Shown here one piece after another: positions 1-9,034 of a stretch of DNA of 64,000 nt. Location: contig CAKZYA010000002.1 in NCBI GenBank assembly GCA_937883755.1, forward strand, positions 62,001 through 126,000. Direction: 5' to 3'. The DNA comes from an uncultured Flammeovirgaceae bacterium. Its GTDB lineage: Bacteria > Bacteroidota > Bacteroidia > Cytophagales > Cyclobacteriaceae. A program made the position numbers and the translations under genes. The notes beneath the pieces were generated by a model. The model did not search any database. It saw only the letters and a program-made list of their open reading frames with translations, and was not told where the DNA came from. Every line of letters begins with the position of its first letter. Positions within the stretch are counted from its first letter, which is position 1.

Positions 1-2032
1 TACTTAACAACTCACTGTTTTCTGCACTGACTTTTTCTTCCAGGGCATTAATCGCCAGTCTACGAATTATCCAGAAATCATCATTCAACGCTTCCGTTAA
101 GATTTGGGATGTGACTTTAGCGGTAGAGTCGTTCACTAAGGCTTGCAAGCTAGCTAACTGATGTATAAAATAATCAGTATTACGAAATTGATACGCCCAC
201 TCCTCTTCAGATTTGCTATGGGAAATCTCAGCTAGCAAAACTCCCTCAGTATCAAATAGCACTAACTGAGGAACAGTATCGAGAGCTATCTTAAACTCTT
301 GGTAAGATTCGTTGAGCCACAGCTCATAATCAACCCGTTTATTATTTGCCCAAACAGCTACATCAACCGGAATCTGATAAATAGGCACATCATCAGTATC
401 CTGCATCTGAGCGACTGCCAAGGTTAGCTTTCCATTCTCGTACTGCTGCTCTACCTCAAACACTGGATGACCAGAGTTCAGAAACCACTGATTGAAGAAC
501 CAGTTGAGGTCTTGCCCAGTTACTTCTTCAAAGGCAATTCGGAGGTCGTGAATTTCTACTGAGGTGTAGGCGTGGCGGGTCAGGTACAATTTGAGTGCTG
601 CAAAAAAGGCTTCATCGCCTACATAGTTGCGCAACATATGCAGTACCAAGCTCCCTTTGTCGTAGGAGTGACGATCAAACATATCTTCCTTATCCGAGTG
701 GCGATAACGAATCAGATTAACCTTCTTATCTTCCGATTCAGCCAAATAGTTTTGTAGCTTTTCCCATCGGTCATAATCAGCTTCATCTTTGCCGTAGTAA
801 TGCTCATTCCATAAGTATTCCCCATAGGTAGCAAACGACTCATTTAAGGGTAGATTGGCCCAAGACTCGCAGGTGACCAGATCACCAAACCAGTGATGAA
901 ACAGTTCATGGGCAATAATATTATCCCAATGGTTATCGAGTAGCTCTCGGTCATCTACTAGCAGAGCATCGTAGAAAACAGAAGCAGTGGTGTTCTCCAT
1001 AGCACCGGAGACAAAATCTTGAACTATCACTTGAGAGTACTTAGACCAAGGGTACTCTACTCCGATCTTTTCTGAAAAGAATAACAGCATTTCAGGGGTC
1101 CGTCCGAAAATGTCGTCAGCGTACTCCGCGTAGGCTGAGTCAATGTAATAGTTAACCGCCATATCGTTCCACTGATCTTCTACTACGGCAAACTCCCCCA
1201 CTGCCATCATAAACAAATAAGGAGCGTGAGGCTGATCCATTTTCCAGTAATCGGTTCGTAGGGGGATAGGTTCGCTTTCTTCATCAATCTGCGAGTATAC
1301 CAGCGTTCCATTAGATAAGGTTACGTAGCGATCATCTACGGTAATAAACATTTCCTGGGTACAGCGTTCATTAGGGGCATCAATTGTGGGGAACCAGCGG
1401 GAACTGGCCTCGGTTTCACCCTGCGTCCAGATTTGGGGCGAAGGCTCATCAATAAAATATAGCCCTTTGTCCGATTTAATAGCCTCGCTCCCACCAGCTT
1501 CAAACTCATCAGGCTTAGCCGTGTAGTCAATTACTAGCCAATAGGATTCTTCGCGAGTGTAGGTTTTATCCAAGCTGATCTTTAGCAGTAAGTTATCATA
1601 TTCATACTCCAAAGGCTGTATCTCCTTGTCACCATCTTCCATTAAACCTACTGAATGAATATCAAAACCCTTGGCATCCAATGTGACCGTAGACTGAGGG
1701 TAGAAATAAGGTTCTAGTTGAAGGGTAGCTTTACCGTGTAAATGGTGTTTTTCCCAATCAAACTTTACTTCTAACTTAGTATGCAGCAGGTCGTGCTCCC
1801 GTACCTCTGAGGCCTGATAAGGTGGAATTTCCTCTTTTTCTATTTCCTCAGCTATCTCGGTGGGATCTACCGTAACCGTGTCTGATGCAACATTAGGATC
1901 AGATACATCGGCGGGTTGGGTAGCTGCTATTTGCTCCACTTTACAAGCTGAGAAGCTTAGGGTTAGCATACAAAGCCCAGCTAGCAAAACTTGATTGATG
2001 GATGCGATGGGTTTTGAGATTATTTTACTCAT
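1..2032 (-). CDS. M1 family zinc aminopeptidase, lipoprotein (C-terminus cut by window edge)
   Basis: About 677 codons are visible; the frame is still open at the left edge, so the C-terminus is missing. The ATG at 2032 gives a lipoprotein-like signal ending Phe-Ser-Ala-Cys near residue 30. An M1 N-terminal beta domain follows, then the exopeptidase motif GAMEN at residues 343-347 and HELFH at 375-379 with the third zinc ligand Glu398, exactly the HExxH-x18-E spacing of gluzincins. The family removes N-terminal amino acids from peptides; here it would act at the envelope or in the periplasm. A long divergent spacer separates it from the esterase at 2211, and a TAGTTTTG box lies about 50 bp upstream. 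The family assignment is secure; substrate preference cannot be read from the sequence. Confidence 0.95.
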   Translation of the reverse strand, partial: MSKIISKPIASINQVLLAGLCMLTLSFSACKVEQIAATQPADVSDPNVASDTVTVDPTEIAEEIEKEEIPPYQASEVREHDLLHTKLEVKFDWEKHHLHGKATLQLEPYFYPQSTVTLDAKGFDIHSVGLMEDGDKEIQPLEYEYDNLLLKISLDKTYTREESYWLVIDYTAKPDEFEAGGSEAIKSDKGLYFIDEPSPQIWTQGETEASSRWFPTIDAPNERCTQEMFITVDDRYVTLSNGTLVYSQIDEESEPIPLRTDYWKMDQPHAPYLFMMAVGEFAVVEDQWNDMAVNYYIDSAYAEYADDIFGRTPEMLLFFSEKIGVEYPWSKYSQVIVQDFVSGAMENTTASVFYDALLVDDRELLDNHWDNIIAHELFHHWFGDLVTCESWANLPLNESFATYGEYLWNEHYYGKDEADYDRWEKLQNYLAESEDKKVNLIRYRHSDKEDMFDRHSYDKGSLVLHMLRNYVGDEAFFAALKLYLTRHAYTSVEIHDLRIAFEEVTGQDLNWFFNQWFLNSGHPVFEVEQQYENGKLTLAVAQMQDTDDVPIYQIPVDVAVWANNKRVDYELWLNESYQEFKIALDTVPQLVLFDTEGVLLAEISHSKSEEEWAYQFRNTDYFIHQLASLQALVNDSTAKVTSQILTEALNDDFWIIRRLAINALEEKVSAENSELLS

Positions 2033-2082
2033 TGTGGTTTACCCGGTTCATTATATTTTGGACTAAGTAACGACTTAACTAG

Positions 2083-2090
2083 CAAAACTA
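2083..2090 (-). promoter_or_regulatory. Candidate promoter -7 box of the M1 peptidase
   Basis: The minus strand reads TAGTTTTG, a full match to the Bacteroidota -7 consensus TAnnTTTG, about 50 bp before the peptidase start. No TTG was found at the expected -33 distance, so this is only a candidate. Confidence 0.4.
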
Positions 2091-2198
2091 TTCCATATCA
2101 GTAGAATTTTGTTATAAAGAGCTACGATTAATCTACCTACACCTAAAAATAAAAGCTAGTAATGAGTTTGTCATCCAAAAGAATGTGATCATTTTCAG

Positions 2199-2206
2199 TA
2201 TACTTG
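2199..2206 (+). promoter_or_regulatory. Candidate -7 box directly before the CE15-like gene
   Basis: TATACTTG matches TAnnTTTG at seven of eight positions and ends only four bases before the ATG at 2211, so transcription would begin at or next to the start codon. Confidence 0.35.
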
Positions 2207-2210
2207 TGCT

Positions 2211-3482
2211 ATGAAATACTGGTGGTACATTGGAATGATTAGTATCTGTTTATTCGTAGCTTGTACGGAACACAATCACTCAAGCACTAACCCAAAGTAT
2301 CACCCTACACTTCCCAACCCTCTACAAGCAAAAGACAAACTTATCTCGGCATCCGAGTGGGAAAGTCATCGAGTTCATCTCAAGCATATTCTCACCCGCT
2401 ACCAATACGGAACAGCCCCCGACCATCGATCCTTAGATAAAGTAGAAGTAGAAATCACTGACGAAAACTATGTTTTTGACAGTTCAGCCATTCAACAATC
2501 TTGGTTATTCACAATTTATAAAAGTGGTAGGCAGGCTTCTTTTCGGGCAGGTGCTATCATTCCTAATCGTGAAGGTCAGTTCCCGGCCATTATTAAGAAT
2601 GACCGCTTTCGGTTTGACTTGAGCGATGTGCTGAGCCCTAGAAAAGAAAAACAATATCGTGAAAAAAAGCGAGATAAAACTCAGCAATTTGCTGCCAAGG
2701 AAGCTGTAACCCGAGGCTATGTGTTTGTTAAGTTTATTCGGGGCGATATTGCCGCCGATCAGCCAAACAGCCGAGATACCGGAGTACTAGCACTATACCC
2801 CGATTATACTTGGGGAAACATTGCCGCCTGGGGTTGGGCGTACAGTATCATTATCGACTGGCTTGAAAAGCAACCTTACGTTGATGTAAATAGAATTGCT
2901 GTTACGGGACACTCTCGCGGAGGCAAAACTGCTTTATATGCCGGGATTTATGACGAACGTATTGCCGTTACTGCCCCCAACTCATCGGGAAGCGGTGGAA
3001 CCGGCAGTTGGCGATATTTTGATACAGAACAAAAGCCACAAACGCTGACAGCAATTGAACCTTATCATCATTTCTGGTTTACCGATTCACTATTTCATTT
3101 TGCTGATAGTGTGGCTTACTTGCCTTTTGATGCCCATTTTGCTAAGATGTTAGTCGCCCCCCGGGCGTTGGTCAATATGCACGCCCGTCAGGATTACTGG
3201 GCTAATCCTTACGGCACGCAACTCACCCATTTGGCGGCTCAACCTATCTTTGATGCCTACGGTAAACCGGATAATCTGGCATTACACTGGCGCGACGGTG
3301 GCCATAACCAAAACCAAGAAGACTGGCTGGCTCTCTATGATTTTTGCGACTGGTACTTTTACGGGAAAGAGCGCACCGAAACGTACAACCAAAGTCCGCA
3401 CGCCCACTACGAATACGATTCTATTCTCAACCCCTATCTTGAATACTTTGAAGGGTTCGAAAAAATTACAGTCAAACAATGA
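2211..3482 (+). CDS. CE15-like glucuronoyl esterase, alpha/beta hydrolase lipoprotein
   Basis: A 423-residue protein with a lipoprotein signal (Phe-Val-Ala-Cys at residues 15-18). The nucleophile elbow GHSRGGK puts Ser235 in the context typical of bacterial CE15 glucuronoyl methylesterases. The APR segment and the catalytic His365 in GGHNQ also fit that family. Characterised CE15 enzymes cut the ester between lignin alcohols and glucuronic acid on xylan, and marine relatives act on other uronate esters. The gene overlaps the PhoD gene by four bases (ATGA), so translation is probably coupled. Family membership is well supported by motifs; the natural substrate is inference. A general acetyl-xylan-esterase-like hydrolase is the main alternative. 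Confidence 0.8.
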   Translation: MKYWWYIGMISICLFVACTEHNHSSTNPKYHPTLPNPLQAKDKLISASEWESHRVHLKHILTRYQYGTAPDHRSLDKVEVEITDENYVFDSSAIQQSWLFTIYKSGRQASFRAGAIIPNREGQFPAIIKNDRFRFDLSDVLSPRKEKQYREKKRDKTQQFAAKEAVTRGYVFVKFIRGDIAADQPNSRDTGVLALYPDYTWGNIAAWGWAYSIIIDWLEKQPYVDVNRIAVTGHSRGGKTALYAGIYDERIAVTAPNSSGSGGTGSWRYFDTEQKPQTLTAIEPYHHFWFTDSLFHFADSVAYLPFDAHFAKMLVAPRALVNMHARQDYWANPYGTQLTHLAAQPIFDAYGKPDNLALHWRDGGHNQNQEDWLALYDFCDWYFYGKERTETYNQSPHAHYEYDSILNPYLEYFEGFEKITVKQ

Positions 3483-4897
3483 AGCAGCTAATTTACATTT
3501 ACTTCACCAACCTTTTAGCAGTAGCTAGTTTTCAGTTGGGTCATGCCCAGGATGTCTATTTCACCAATGGCTTTCGGGTAACTGAGCTTACAACCAACGA
3601 GGCAATTGTGTGGACTCGACTCTGTAGTCAGGAAAAACCTAACCCGATTATTCATCAGCGAAAACCTAAGGTATTTCGCCACCCCATTAATTTTGATGAG
3701 AATATGCCCACTGCAAAAATGGACGGCGCGGTGGAAGGTACTGAGGGTTTTGTTCGAGTACTGCTGGAAAGTGATGGTAAAACTCAGAAATCTCGGTGGT
3801 ACCGGGCGAAGGCAAAAGAAGATTTCACCGTTCATATTCCGATAAAAAAGCTTTCTCCTGATACTGAATACACTATCCGTCTGGAAGCAAAAGCCCAAAA
3901 GAGAGATACTGAACTTACTATGATAGATGGAAGTTTTCGCACCCCACCCACAACCAACACTCCAGCTCCGGTATCGTTCACCACCTCTACCTGTCAGTAC
4001 TTCTGGAGTTACGATGACTCATTAGCCGGATTCAAGACCTACTTAAGCATGGCTCAACTTGCCCCCGATTTTTTTGTACAAACCGGGGATTATGTGTACT
4101 ACGATAAGCCCGGCCCCTCAGCCACCTCTCCTGAAAAAGCCCGTCACAAGTGGCATGCTATCAACGGTTGGCCCTCATTAGTCAATTTCTTTCGGCAAAC
4201 TCCGACCTATTTTATAAAAGATGACCATGATTTACTGTCGGATGATTCTCACGCGCAAACCGAAGATTACGGTGAACTATCTTACGCCGAAGGATTAGCA
4301 ATCTGGAAAGAGAACGTACCGATGAAAAAACTTCCCTATCGAACGCTACGCCGAGGACAAGATTTACAAATATGGTTACTGGAAGGACGCGAATACCGTA
4401 GTGCCAATCAAGCTCCCGATGGCGAAGGGAAAACAATACTTGGTCGGCAGCAGAAAGAATGGCTTACTCAAACTCTAGCTGATTCTGATGCCACCTTTAA
4501 GATTGTGATTTCGGCAACTCCAGTAGTTGGCCCCGACCGGAAAAACAAAACCGATAACCACGCTAACGCAGCTTTTCAGACCGAAGGCGAATGGTTAAGA
4601 GAGCTGCTGTCTCAGCACGAAAACACCTACGTGATCAACGGTGACCGACACTGGCAGTACGTATCGCAGGATAGTATTACCCAGCTTATTGAGTTTGGTT
4701 CGGGTCCGGTGAGTGATTCGCACGTACAAGGATGGAGGGCTGGTAAACAGCCCGAACACCGTTACCTAAATCTGATTGGTGGCTTTTTGGGAGTAGTCGT
4801 TGATCACCCAGGTGAGAAGCCCCAACTGACGTTTACGCACTACGATGTAAACGGAAACCCCAAAAACGCGGAAGTATTCAGTGTTGAAAAACGATAA
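3479..4897 (+). CDS. PhoD-like alkaline phosphatase/phosphodiesterase, exported
   Basis: A 472-residue protein with a cleavable signal peptide (hydrophobic stretch then Gly-His-Ala-Gln). A fibronectin-like N-terminal region of the PhoD_N type covers roughly residues 25-155. The metallophosphatase core follows, with the metal-binding QTGDYVYYD (Asp204), KDDHD around residue 248 and the late NGDRHW motif. PhoD enzymes are Ca/Fe-dependent and release phosphate from mono- and diesters outside the cytoplasm. Its ATG overlaps the TGA of the CE15-like gene, and a sulfatase follows in the same direction, suggesting one secreted catabolic operon. Substrate is unknown, and a phosphodiesterase role is equally possible. 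Confidence 0.88.
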   Translation: MKQLIYIYFTNLLAVASFQLGHAQDVYFTNGFRVTELTTNEAIVWTRLCSQEKPNPIIHQRKPKVFRHPINFDENMPTAKMDGAVEGTEGFVRVLLESDGKTQKSRWYRAKAKEDFTVHIPIKKLSPDTEYTIRLEAKAQKRDTELTMIDGSFRTPPTTNTPAPVSFTTSTCQYFWSYDDSLAGFKTYLSMAQLAPDFFVQTGDYVYYDKPGPSATSPEKARHKWHAINGWPSLVNFFRQTPTYFIKDDHDLLSDDSHAQTEDYGELSYAEGLAIWKENVPMKKLPYRTLRRGQDLQIWLLEGREYRSANQAPDGEGKTILGRQQKEWLTQTLADSDATFKIVISATPVVGPDRKNKTDNHANAAFQTEGEWLRELLSQHENTYVINGDRHWQYVSQDSITQLIEFGSGPVSDSHVQGWRAGKQPEHRYLNLIGGFLGVVVDHPGEKPQLTFTHYDVNGNPKNAEVFSVEKR

Positions 4898-4966
4898 AAC
4901 TCTGTAAAAACACGTATTCTATTGAAGAATAAATATTCTCATGCAGATGCACAAAGCCTAAGAGGT

Positions 4967-6388
4967 ATGGCCAGTTGTAATGTTTATTGGCTGATATTCT
5001 TACTATTTTTAGCATCCTGTACTACCAAAACCTTGCCCCCCCCTCCCAACATCCTGTTTATCTCCATAGATGACCTAAACGATTGGGTCAGGGTGCTGAA
5101 AGGCCACCCTCAAACCCTCACCCCCAATATTGACCGATTGGCTCGGCAAAGCACACTGTTTACCCACGCATATACTGCTGCCCCGGTATGCAATCCATCG
5201 CGCACCGCTCTGCTCACCGGAATTCACCCGTTCACTTCGGGCATCTACGAAAACAAGCAGTCAATGCGCGCAAGTGCTGTTCTGAAAGATGCTTACACGC
5301 TGCCTCAGTACTTTAGAAATCACGGTTACACCACTATGGGGTCAGGTAAAATATTTCATTACAGCTACGACACGCTTTCTTGGGATCAATATTGGCCGTC
5401 TATTGACAAAATTCGTCCGGATGATCCTGAGCCGACCAACCCACCACTGCACGGTATGCCGGTGTACGGACGATTCTTTGATTGGGGGCCAATAGATGTT
5501 TCTCCCGCCGAGATGGGCGACTGGCAAGTAGCCGAGTGGGTCTCAGAACAACTGGGAAAAGAATACGATAAACCCTTCTTTCTAGCTTGTGGATTCTATA
5601 AACCCCATCTTCCGTGGTATTTGCCTCAGAAGTACTTCGACCGATTTCCGCTGGATGAAATTGTTCTTCCTTCGGTAAAAGAAGATGATCTGGACGATGT
5701 ACCGGCGATTGGCAGAGCCCTCGCCAAAGAGTGGGTGCCTAACCGGGATATTCCGGGCGATAGTGTAGAAGGCGATCACCGGATGGTGCTGCGCTACGAG
5801 CAGTGGAAGCAGGGGGTGCAGGCTTACTTAGCCGCTATTTCTTTTGCTGATGAATGCTTAGGTAAGGTGCTGAATGCTTTAGAAAACAGCTCATATCGTG
5901 ATAATACCATCGTGGTTTTATGGTCCGATCACGGTTATCATCTGGGTGAGAAACTACACTGGCGCAAGTCTACGCTGTGGGAAGAAGCCACCCGTAGTTT
6001 ACTGATGTTTCAAGTGCCTGGTGTGACGCAAGCAGATATTGTAGTTCCCTCGCCCGTCAGCCTCGTTGATATCTACCCCACCTTAGTTGATCTTAGTGAA
6101 CTACCGCCCAACCCTGATTTGCAAGGCCAAAGCTTAAAACCACTACTAAAAAATCCGGCATTGGACTGGGAGCAGCCGGTAATCACCACCTTTCGCCCCG
6201 GAAACTATAGCATTCGTTCCCGGCACTGGCGATATACTCGCTACGCCGACGGCTCCGAAGAATTATACGACCATAAAATCGATTCCCTAGAATGGAAAAA
6301 TCTAGCAACTGATCCTCAGCACATCTCAATTAAGCAAGAACTAGCTGAGTGGTTACCAAAGGAGTATACACCTCCTACTGGCAAATGA
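4967..6388 (+). CDS. Type I sulfatase, Cys-type, lipoprotein (iduronate-2-sulfatase-like)
   Basis: The formylglycine motif CNPSR begins at residue 75, so the active-site residue is Cys and needs an anaerobic-type or FGE maturase, neither of which is in the window. The metal-binding pair in ISIDDLNDW, the late WSDHGYHLGE motif and the KSTLWEE motif are typical of the S1 subfamily usually named iduronate-2-sulfatase-like. An upstream in-frame TTG at 4922 would add 15 polar residues before the signal. The ATG at 4967 leads directly into a hydrophobic segment ending Leu-Ala-Ser-Cys, a good lipobox, so I prefer it. It lies 69 bases after the PhoD gene. Together with the esterase this suggests desulfation and de-esterification of marine polysaccharide. 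The sugar specificity is inference. Confidence 0.88.
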   Translation: MASCNVYWLIFLLFLASCTTKTLPPPPNILFISIDDLNDWVRVLKGHPQTLTPNIDRLARQSTLFTHAYTAAPVCNPSRTALLTGIHPFTSGIYENKQSMRASAVLKDAYTLPQYFRNHGYTTMGSGKIFHYSYDTLSWDQYWPSIDKIRPDDPEPTNPPLHGMPVYGRFFDWGPIDVSPAEMGDWQVAEWVSEQLGKEYDKPFFLACGFYKPHLPWYLPQKYFDRFPLDEIVLPSVKEDDLDDVPAIGRALAKEWVPNRDIPGDSVEGDHRMVLRYEQWKQGVQAYLAAISFADECLGKVLNALENSSYRDNTIVVLWSDHGYHLGEKLHWRKSTLWEEATRSLLMFQVPGVTQADIVVPSPVSLVDIYPTLVDLSELPPNPDLQGQSLKPLLKNPALDWEQPVITTFRPGNYSIRSRHWRYTRYADGSEELYDHKIDSLEWKNLATDPQHISIKQELAEWLPKEYTPPTGK

Positions 6389-6460
6389 TTGATTGCTTAA
6401 CTGAGAATCGCCGCAATAGAAAATTACTACACCGATAGCGCAGAATGAAAATTTGATTCT

Positions 6461-6492
6461 TTGATTTTTTACCGAACAATATTTTATTTTTG
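6461..6492 (+). promoter_or_regulatory. Bacteroidota-type promoter of the class V aminotransferase gene
   Basis: TTG at 6461-6463 is followed after 21 bases by TATTTTTG at 6485-6492, a full match to the TTG / TAnnTTTG architecture. The predicted start of transcription is about 14 bases before the ATG at 6510. This is the clearest two-part promoter seen in the window. Confidence 0.6.
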
Positions 6493-6509
6493 CTGAAAGC
6501 ACAAAAAAT

Positions 6510-7772
6510 ATGAGTCATCAAAACCCATTATCTGCCCGTCGTTCTTTTCTCAAAAAAATAGCCACCGGCGTAGGGGTTAGCCTGCTTCCAGAGCTAACGG
6601 AAGCCGCCCCTTCTTTACCTCACTGGAATAATGATGAAGAAACCTACTGGTACGCTTTGAGAGACCAGTTTTTGATAGAAGAAGGGTGGATTATGCTCAA
6701 CGCGGCTAATTTATGCCCTAGTCCGCGAGCTGTTTCCGAAGCACTCCACGAGGCAACCCGAGACGTGGACCGAAATGTTTCTTATCAGAATCGAGATAAG
6801 TACGCTGAAATGCACCTTACGCTTCGGGAGAAACTCGCGCAGTACCTCAATGCTGAAGTTGGGGAAATCGCCCTGACCCGTAATACCAGCGAAAGCAACA
6901 ACACTATTGTACAGGGACTGCCCCTTACGGCTGATGATGAAGTAGTTGTGTGGGATCAAAATCATCCAACCAACCTACTCGCTTGGCAAATCCAGGCGAA
7001 ACGCATCGGGTGCACCGTAAAAGTGGTAAGTACTCCTCCCAACCCTGCCTCGCCCCAAGAACTGGCTGACCCATTCCTCGCAGCCATCACTCCCCGCACT
7101 AGACTACTGGGCTTTTCGCACATCTCTAACGTATCGGGAGTAGCTTTACCCACCCAACTGCTTTGCCAAGCCGCTCGCGAACAAAACGTGCTGACATTAG
7201 TAGACGGCGCTCAGTCGTTTGGGTGCCACGTTATTAACCTGGAGCAGATGGGCTGTGATTTTTATACTGGTAGTGCCCACAAATGGTTGATGGGGCCCCG
7301 GGAGGTAGGTATCCTCTACGCAAGAAAAGAGCTAATTGAATCGCTCTGGCCGCACGTAGTCGGGTTACACTACGATGAAAAACAACCCGATGATATTACC
7401 CGCCTCACTACTTTCGGACAACAGGATATTGCTAAAATGCCGGCGATGCTCGAGACTCTATCGTTCCACGAGCAGGTGGGAAAAGAAAAGATAGAGCAGC
7501 GGGTGATGAACCTGACCGCTACACTCAAGAAAAACATTCAAGAACACCTACCTCAAGCTAATTTTGTCACTCCCTTATCCGAAAACATGAGCAGCGGGGT
7601 GGTCATTATTGATTTTCCTAACCATGACAAAAAAGATATTTTTGAGAAGTTGTACCGAAACCACCGTGTTGCCTGCTCCACCAAAGGAGGGTTACGGCTC
7701 TCGCCCAATATTTACAACACTTTAGAAGAGATGGATCAAGTAGTACTAGCCATGAAAGAAATCGTAGGTTAG
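6510..7772 (+). CDS. Tat-exported class V PLP aminotransferase (isopenicillin-N-epimerase-like)
   Basis: A 420-residue fold-type I PLP enzyme. The N-terminus carries a twin-arginine signal (Ser-Ala-Arg-Arg-Ser-Phe-Leu-Lys, then a hydrophobic stretch). DGAQSFG supplies the Asp that contacts the PLP nitrogen, and GSAHKW supplies the Schiff-base lysine Lys258. Relatives are annotated as cysteine desulfurase-like or isopenicillin-N epimerase-like, with poorly known substrates. Tat export fits an enzyme that must fold around its cofactor before crossing the membrane. It has its own promoter and is followed 63 bases later by a D-amino-acid PLP enzyme, so a shared role in periplasmic amino-acid metabolism is possible but unproven. 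Confidence 0.85.
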   Translation: MSHQNPLSARRSFLKKIATGVGVSLLPELTEAAPSLPHWNNDEETYWYALRDQFLIEEGWIMLNAANLCPSPRAVSEALHEATRDVDRNVSYQNRDKYAEMHLTLREKLAQYLNAEVGEIALTRNTSESNNTIVQGLPLTADDEVVVWDQNHPTNLLAWQIQAKRIGCTVKVVSTPPNPASPQELADPFLAAITPRTRLLGFSHISNVSGVALPTQLLCQAAREQNVLTLVDGAQSFGCHVINLEQMGCDFYTGSAHKWLMGPREVGILYARKELIESLWPHVVGLHYDEKQPDDITRLTTFGQQDIAKMPAMLETLSFHEQVGKEKIEQRVMNLTATLKKNIQEHLPQANFVTPLSENMSSGVVIIDFPNHDKKDIFEKLYRNHRVACSTKGGLRLSPNIYNTLEEMDQVVLAMKEIVG

Positions 7773-7835
7773 CTGAAAATTCGGACTGAAGAAGTTACCT
7801 CATTTTATCTATTATCAAACGATTCAAAATATTAG

Positions 7836-8936
7836 ATGCTGAATCTAGCCAAAATCACCTCTCCTACCCTACTGCTTAATGAACAAAAATGCTGGGCTAA
7901 TTTAAAAAAGCTAGCTCAACAGGCGGCAAAACATAATGTTCAGCTAGCCCCTCACTTCAAAACCCACCAGTCGGCCCAGGTGAGCCAGTGGTATCGCGAC
8001 TACGGAGTGAAAGCGATTACGGTTACTTCGGTAAAAATGGCTCGCTACTTTGCTGAACACGGCTGGGATGATATTACGATTGCCATGCCCATCAACATTC
8101 GGGAGATTAAGGCGATCAACACTTTAGCTTCCCAGATTCGGCTGACGGTATTTGTCAATAGCGTTGAGACCGCCCGTTTGCTGCACGAGCAGGTTACTGC
8201 CCCGCTACCGTTTTACGTGGAAGTTGATACCGGATACCATCGCTCAGGCGTGGCCAGCGATGACACTGAAGAAATCCGGGCGATTTTAGCTGCGGCGCAA
8301 GGGTCTCAGCTTCAGTTTACCGGATTTTATTCCCACGCGGGTCATACCTACGGGGCTACTACTTATCAGGAAGTAAAACGCATTCATCAGGAAACGCTTC
8401 AGCAATTAAATCAGCTAAAAGAAATTTTCCAGTCTGAATATCCCAACGTTCAGCTTTCGCTGGGCGATACCCCCTCGTGCAGTTTGATGGATGATTTTTC
8501 GGGCATCGATATTATTCGTCCCGGCAACTTTGTGTACTACGACCTCACCCAGCACTTTGTAGGCTCTAATTCGGTAGAAGAGATTGCGATTTGCTTGGCC
8601 GTACCAGTCGTTTCCGTTCACCCTGAACGAAAAGAGGTAGTTACCCACAGCGGTTGGGCGCACTTGGGCAAAGATTCTCTTACCAATGAAGCCGGAAAAT
8701 CTTGGTATGGCTACGTGGTCAACCTCACTGAATCAGGCTGGTCAGAACCACTGGAAGGAGCGTATGTCGCCAAGCTATCCCAAGAGCACGGAACCCTTCA
8801 TTTGCCAGACAACTATTTGGAAAAAGTAAAAGTGGGCGATCTGCTTGGCATTCTCCCTGTCCATGCCTGCGCCACCGTAGTGATGATGGGCAAGCTGACT
8901 ACTTTGAGTGAAGAAGTTTTAAGTACTATGATCTGA
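7836..8936 (+). CDS. D-threonine aldolase / D-serine dehydratase-family PLP enzyme
   Basis: A 366-residue fold-type III enzyme with an alanine-racemase-like N-terminal barrel. HFKTH around residues 40-44 gives the PLP lysine Lys42; SHAGHTYG and GDTPSC line the cofactor site. Near the C-terminus, His343-Ala-Cys345 forms an H-x-C metal pair. H-x-C is what eukaryotic-type D-serine dehydratase uses to bind zinc, whereas characterised D-threonine aldolases use H-x-D, so dehydratase chemistry on D-serine or a beta-hydroxy D-amino acid is the better guess. No signal peptide is visible, so it should be cytoplasmic, unlike its Tat-exported neighbour upstream. Confidence 0.85.
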   Translation: MLNLAKITSPTLLLNEQKCWANLKKLAQQAAKHNVQLAPHFKTHQSAQVSQWYRDYGVKAITVTSVKMARYFAEHGWDDITIAMPINIREIKAINTLASQIRLTVFVNSVETARLLHEQVTAPLPFYVEVDTGYHRSGVASDDTEEIRAILAAAQGSQLQFTGFYSHAGHTYGATTYQEVKRIHQETLQQLNQLKEIFQSEYPNVQLSLGDTPSCSLMDDFSGIDIIRPGNFVYYDLTQHFVGSNSVEEIAICLAVPVVSVHPERKEVVTHSGWAHLGKDSLTNEAGKSWYGYVVNLTESGWSEPLEGAYVAKLSQEHGTLHLPDNYLEKVKVGDLLGILPVHACATVVMMGKLTTLSEEVLSTMI

Positions 8937-9034
8937 GAAAGTATTTCACGTCTTATTTCTCGCCTCTCTCTTAGCAAAAATATCTTCGTGTCATAAAAGC
9001 ACGTCTTCGTCACATTATTTTTCAGGTTAGGTAG

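Noticed and set aside
4922-4966. TTG start for the sulfatase
   Set aside because: It would put 15 polar residues before the lipoprotein signal; the ATG at 4967 is better.
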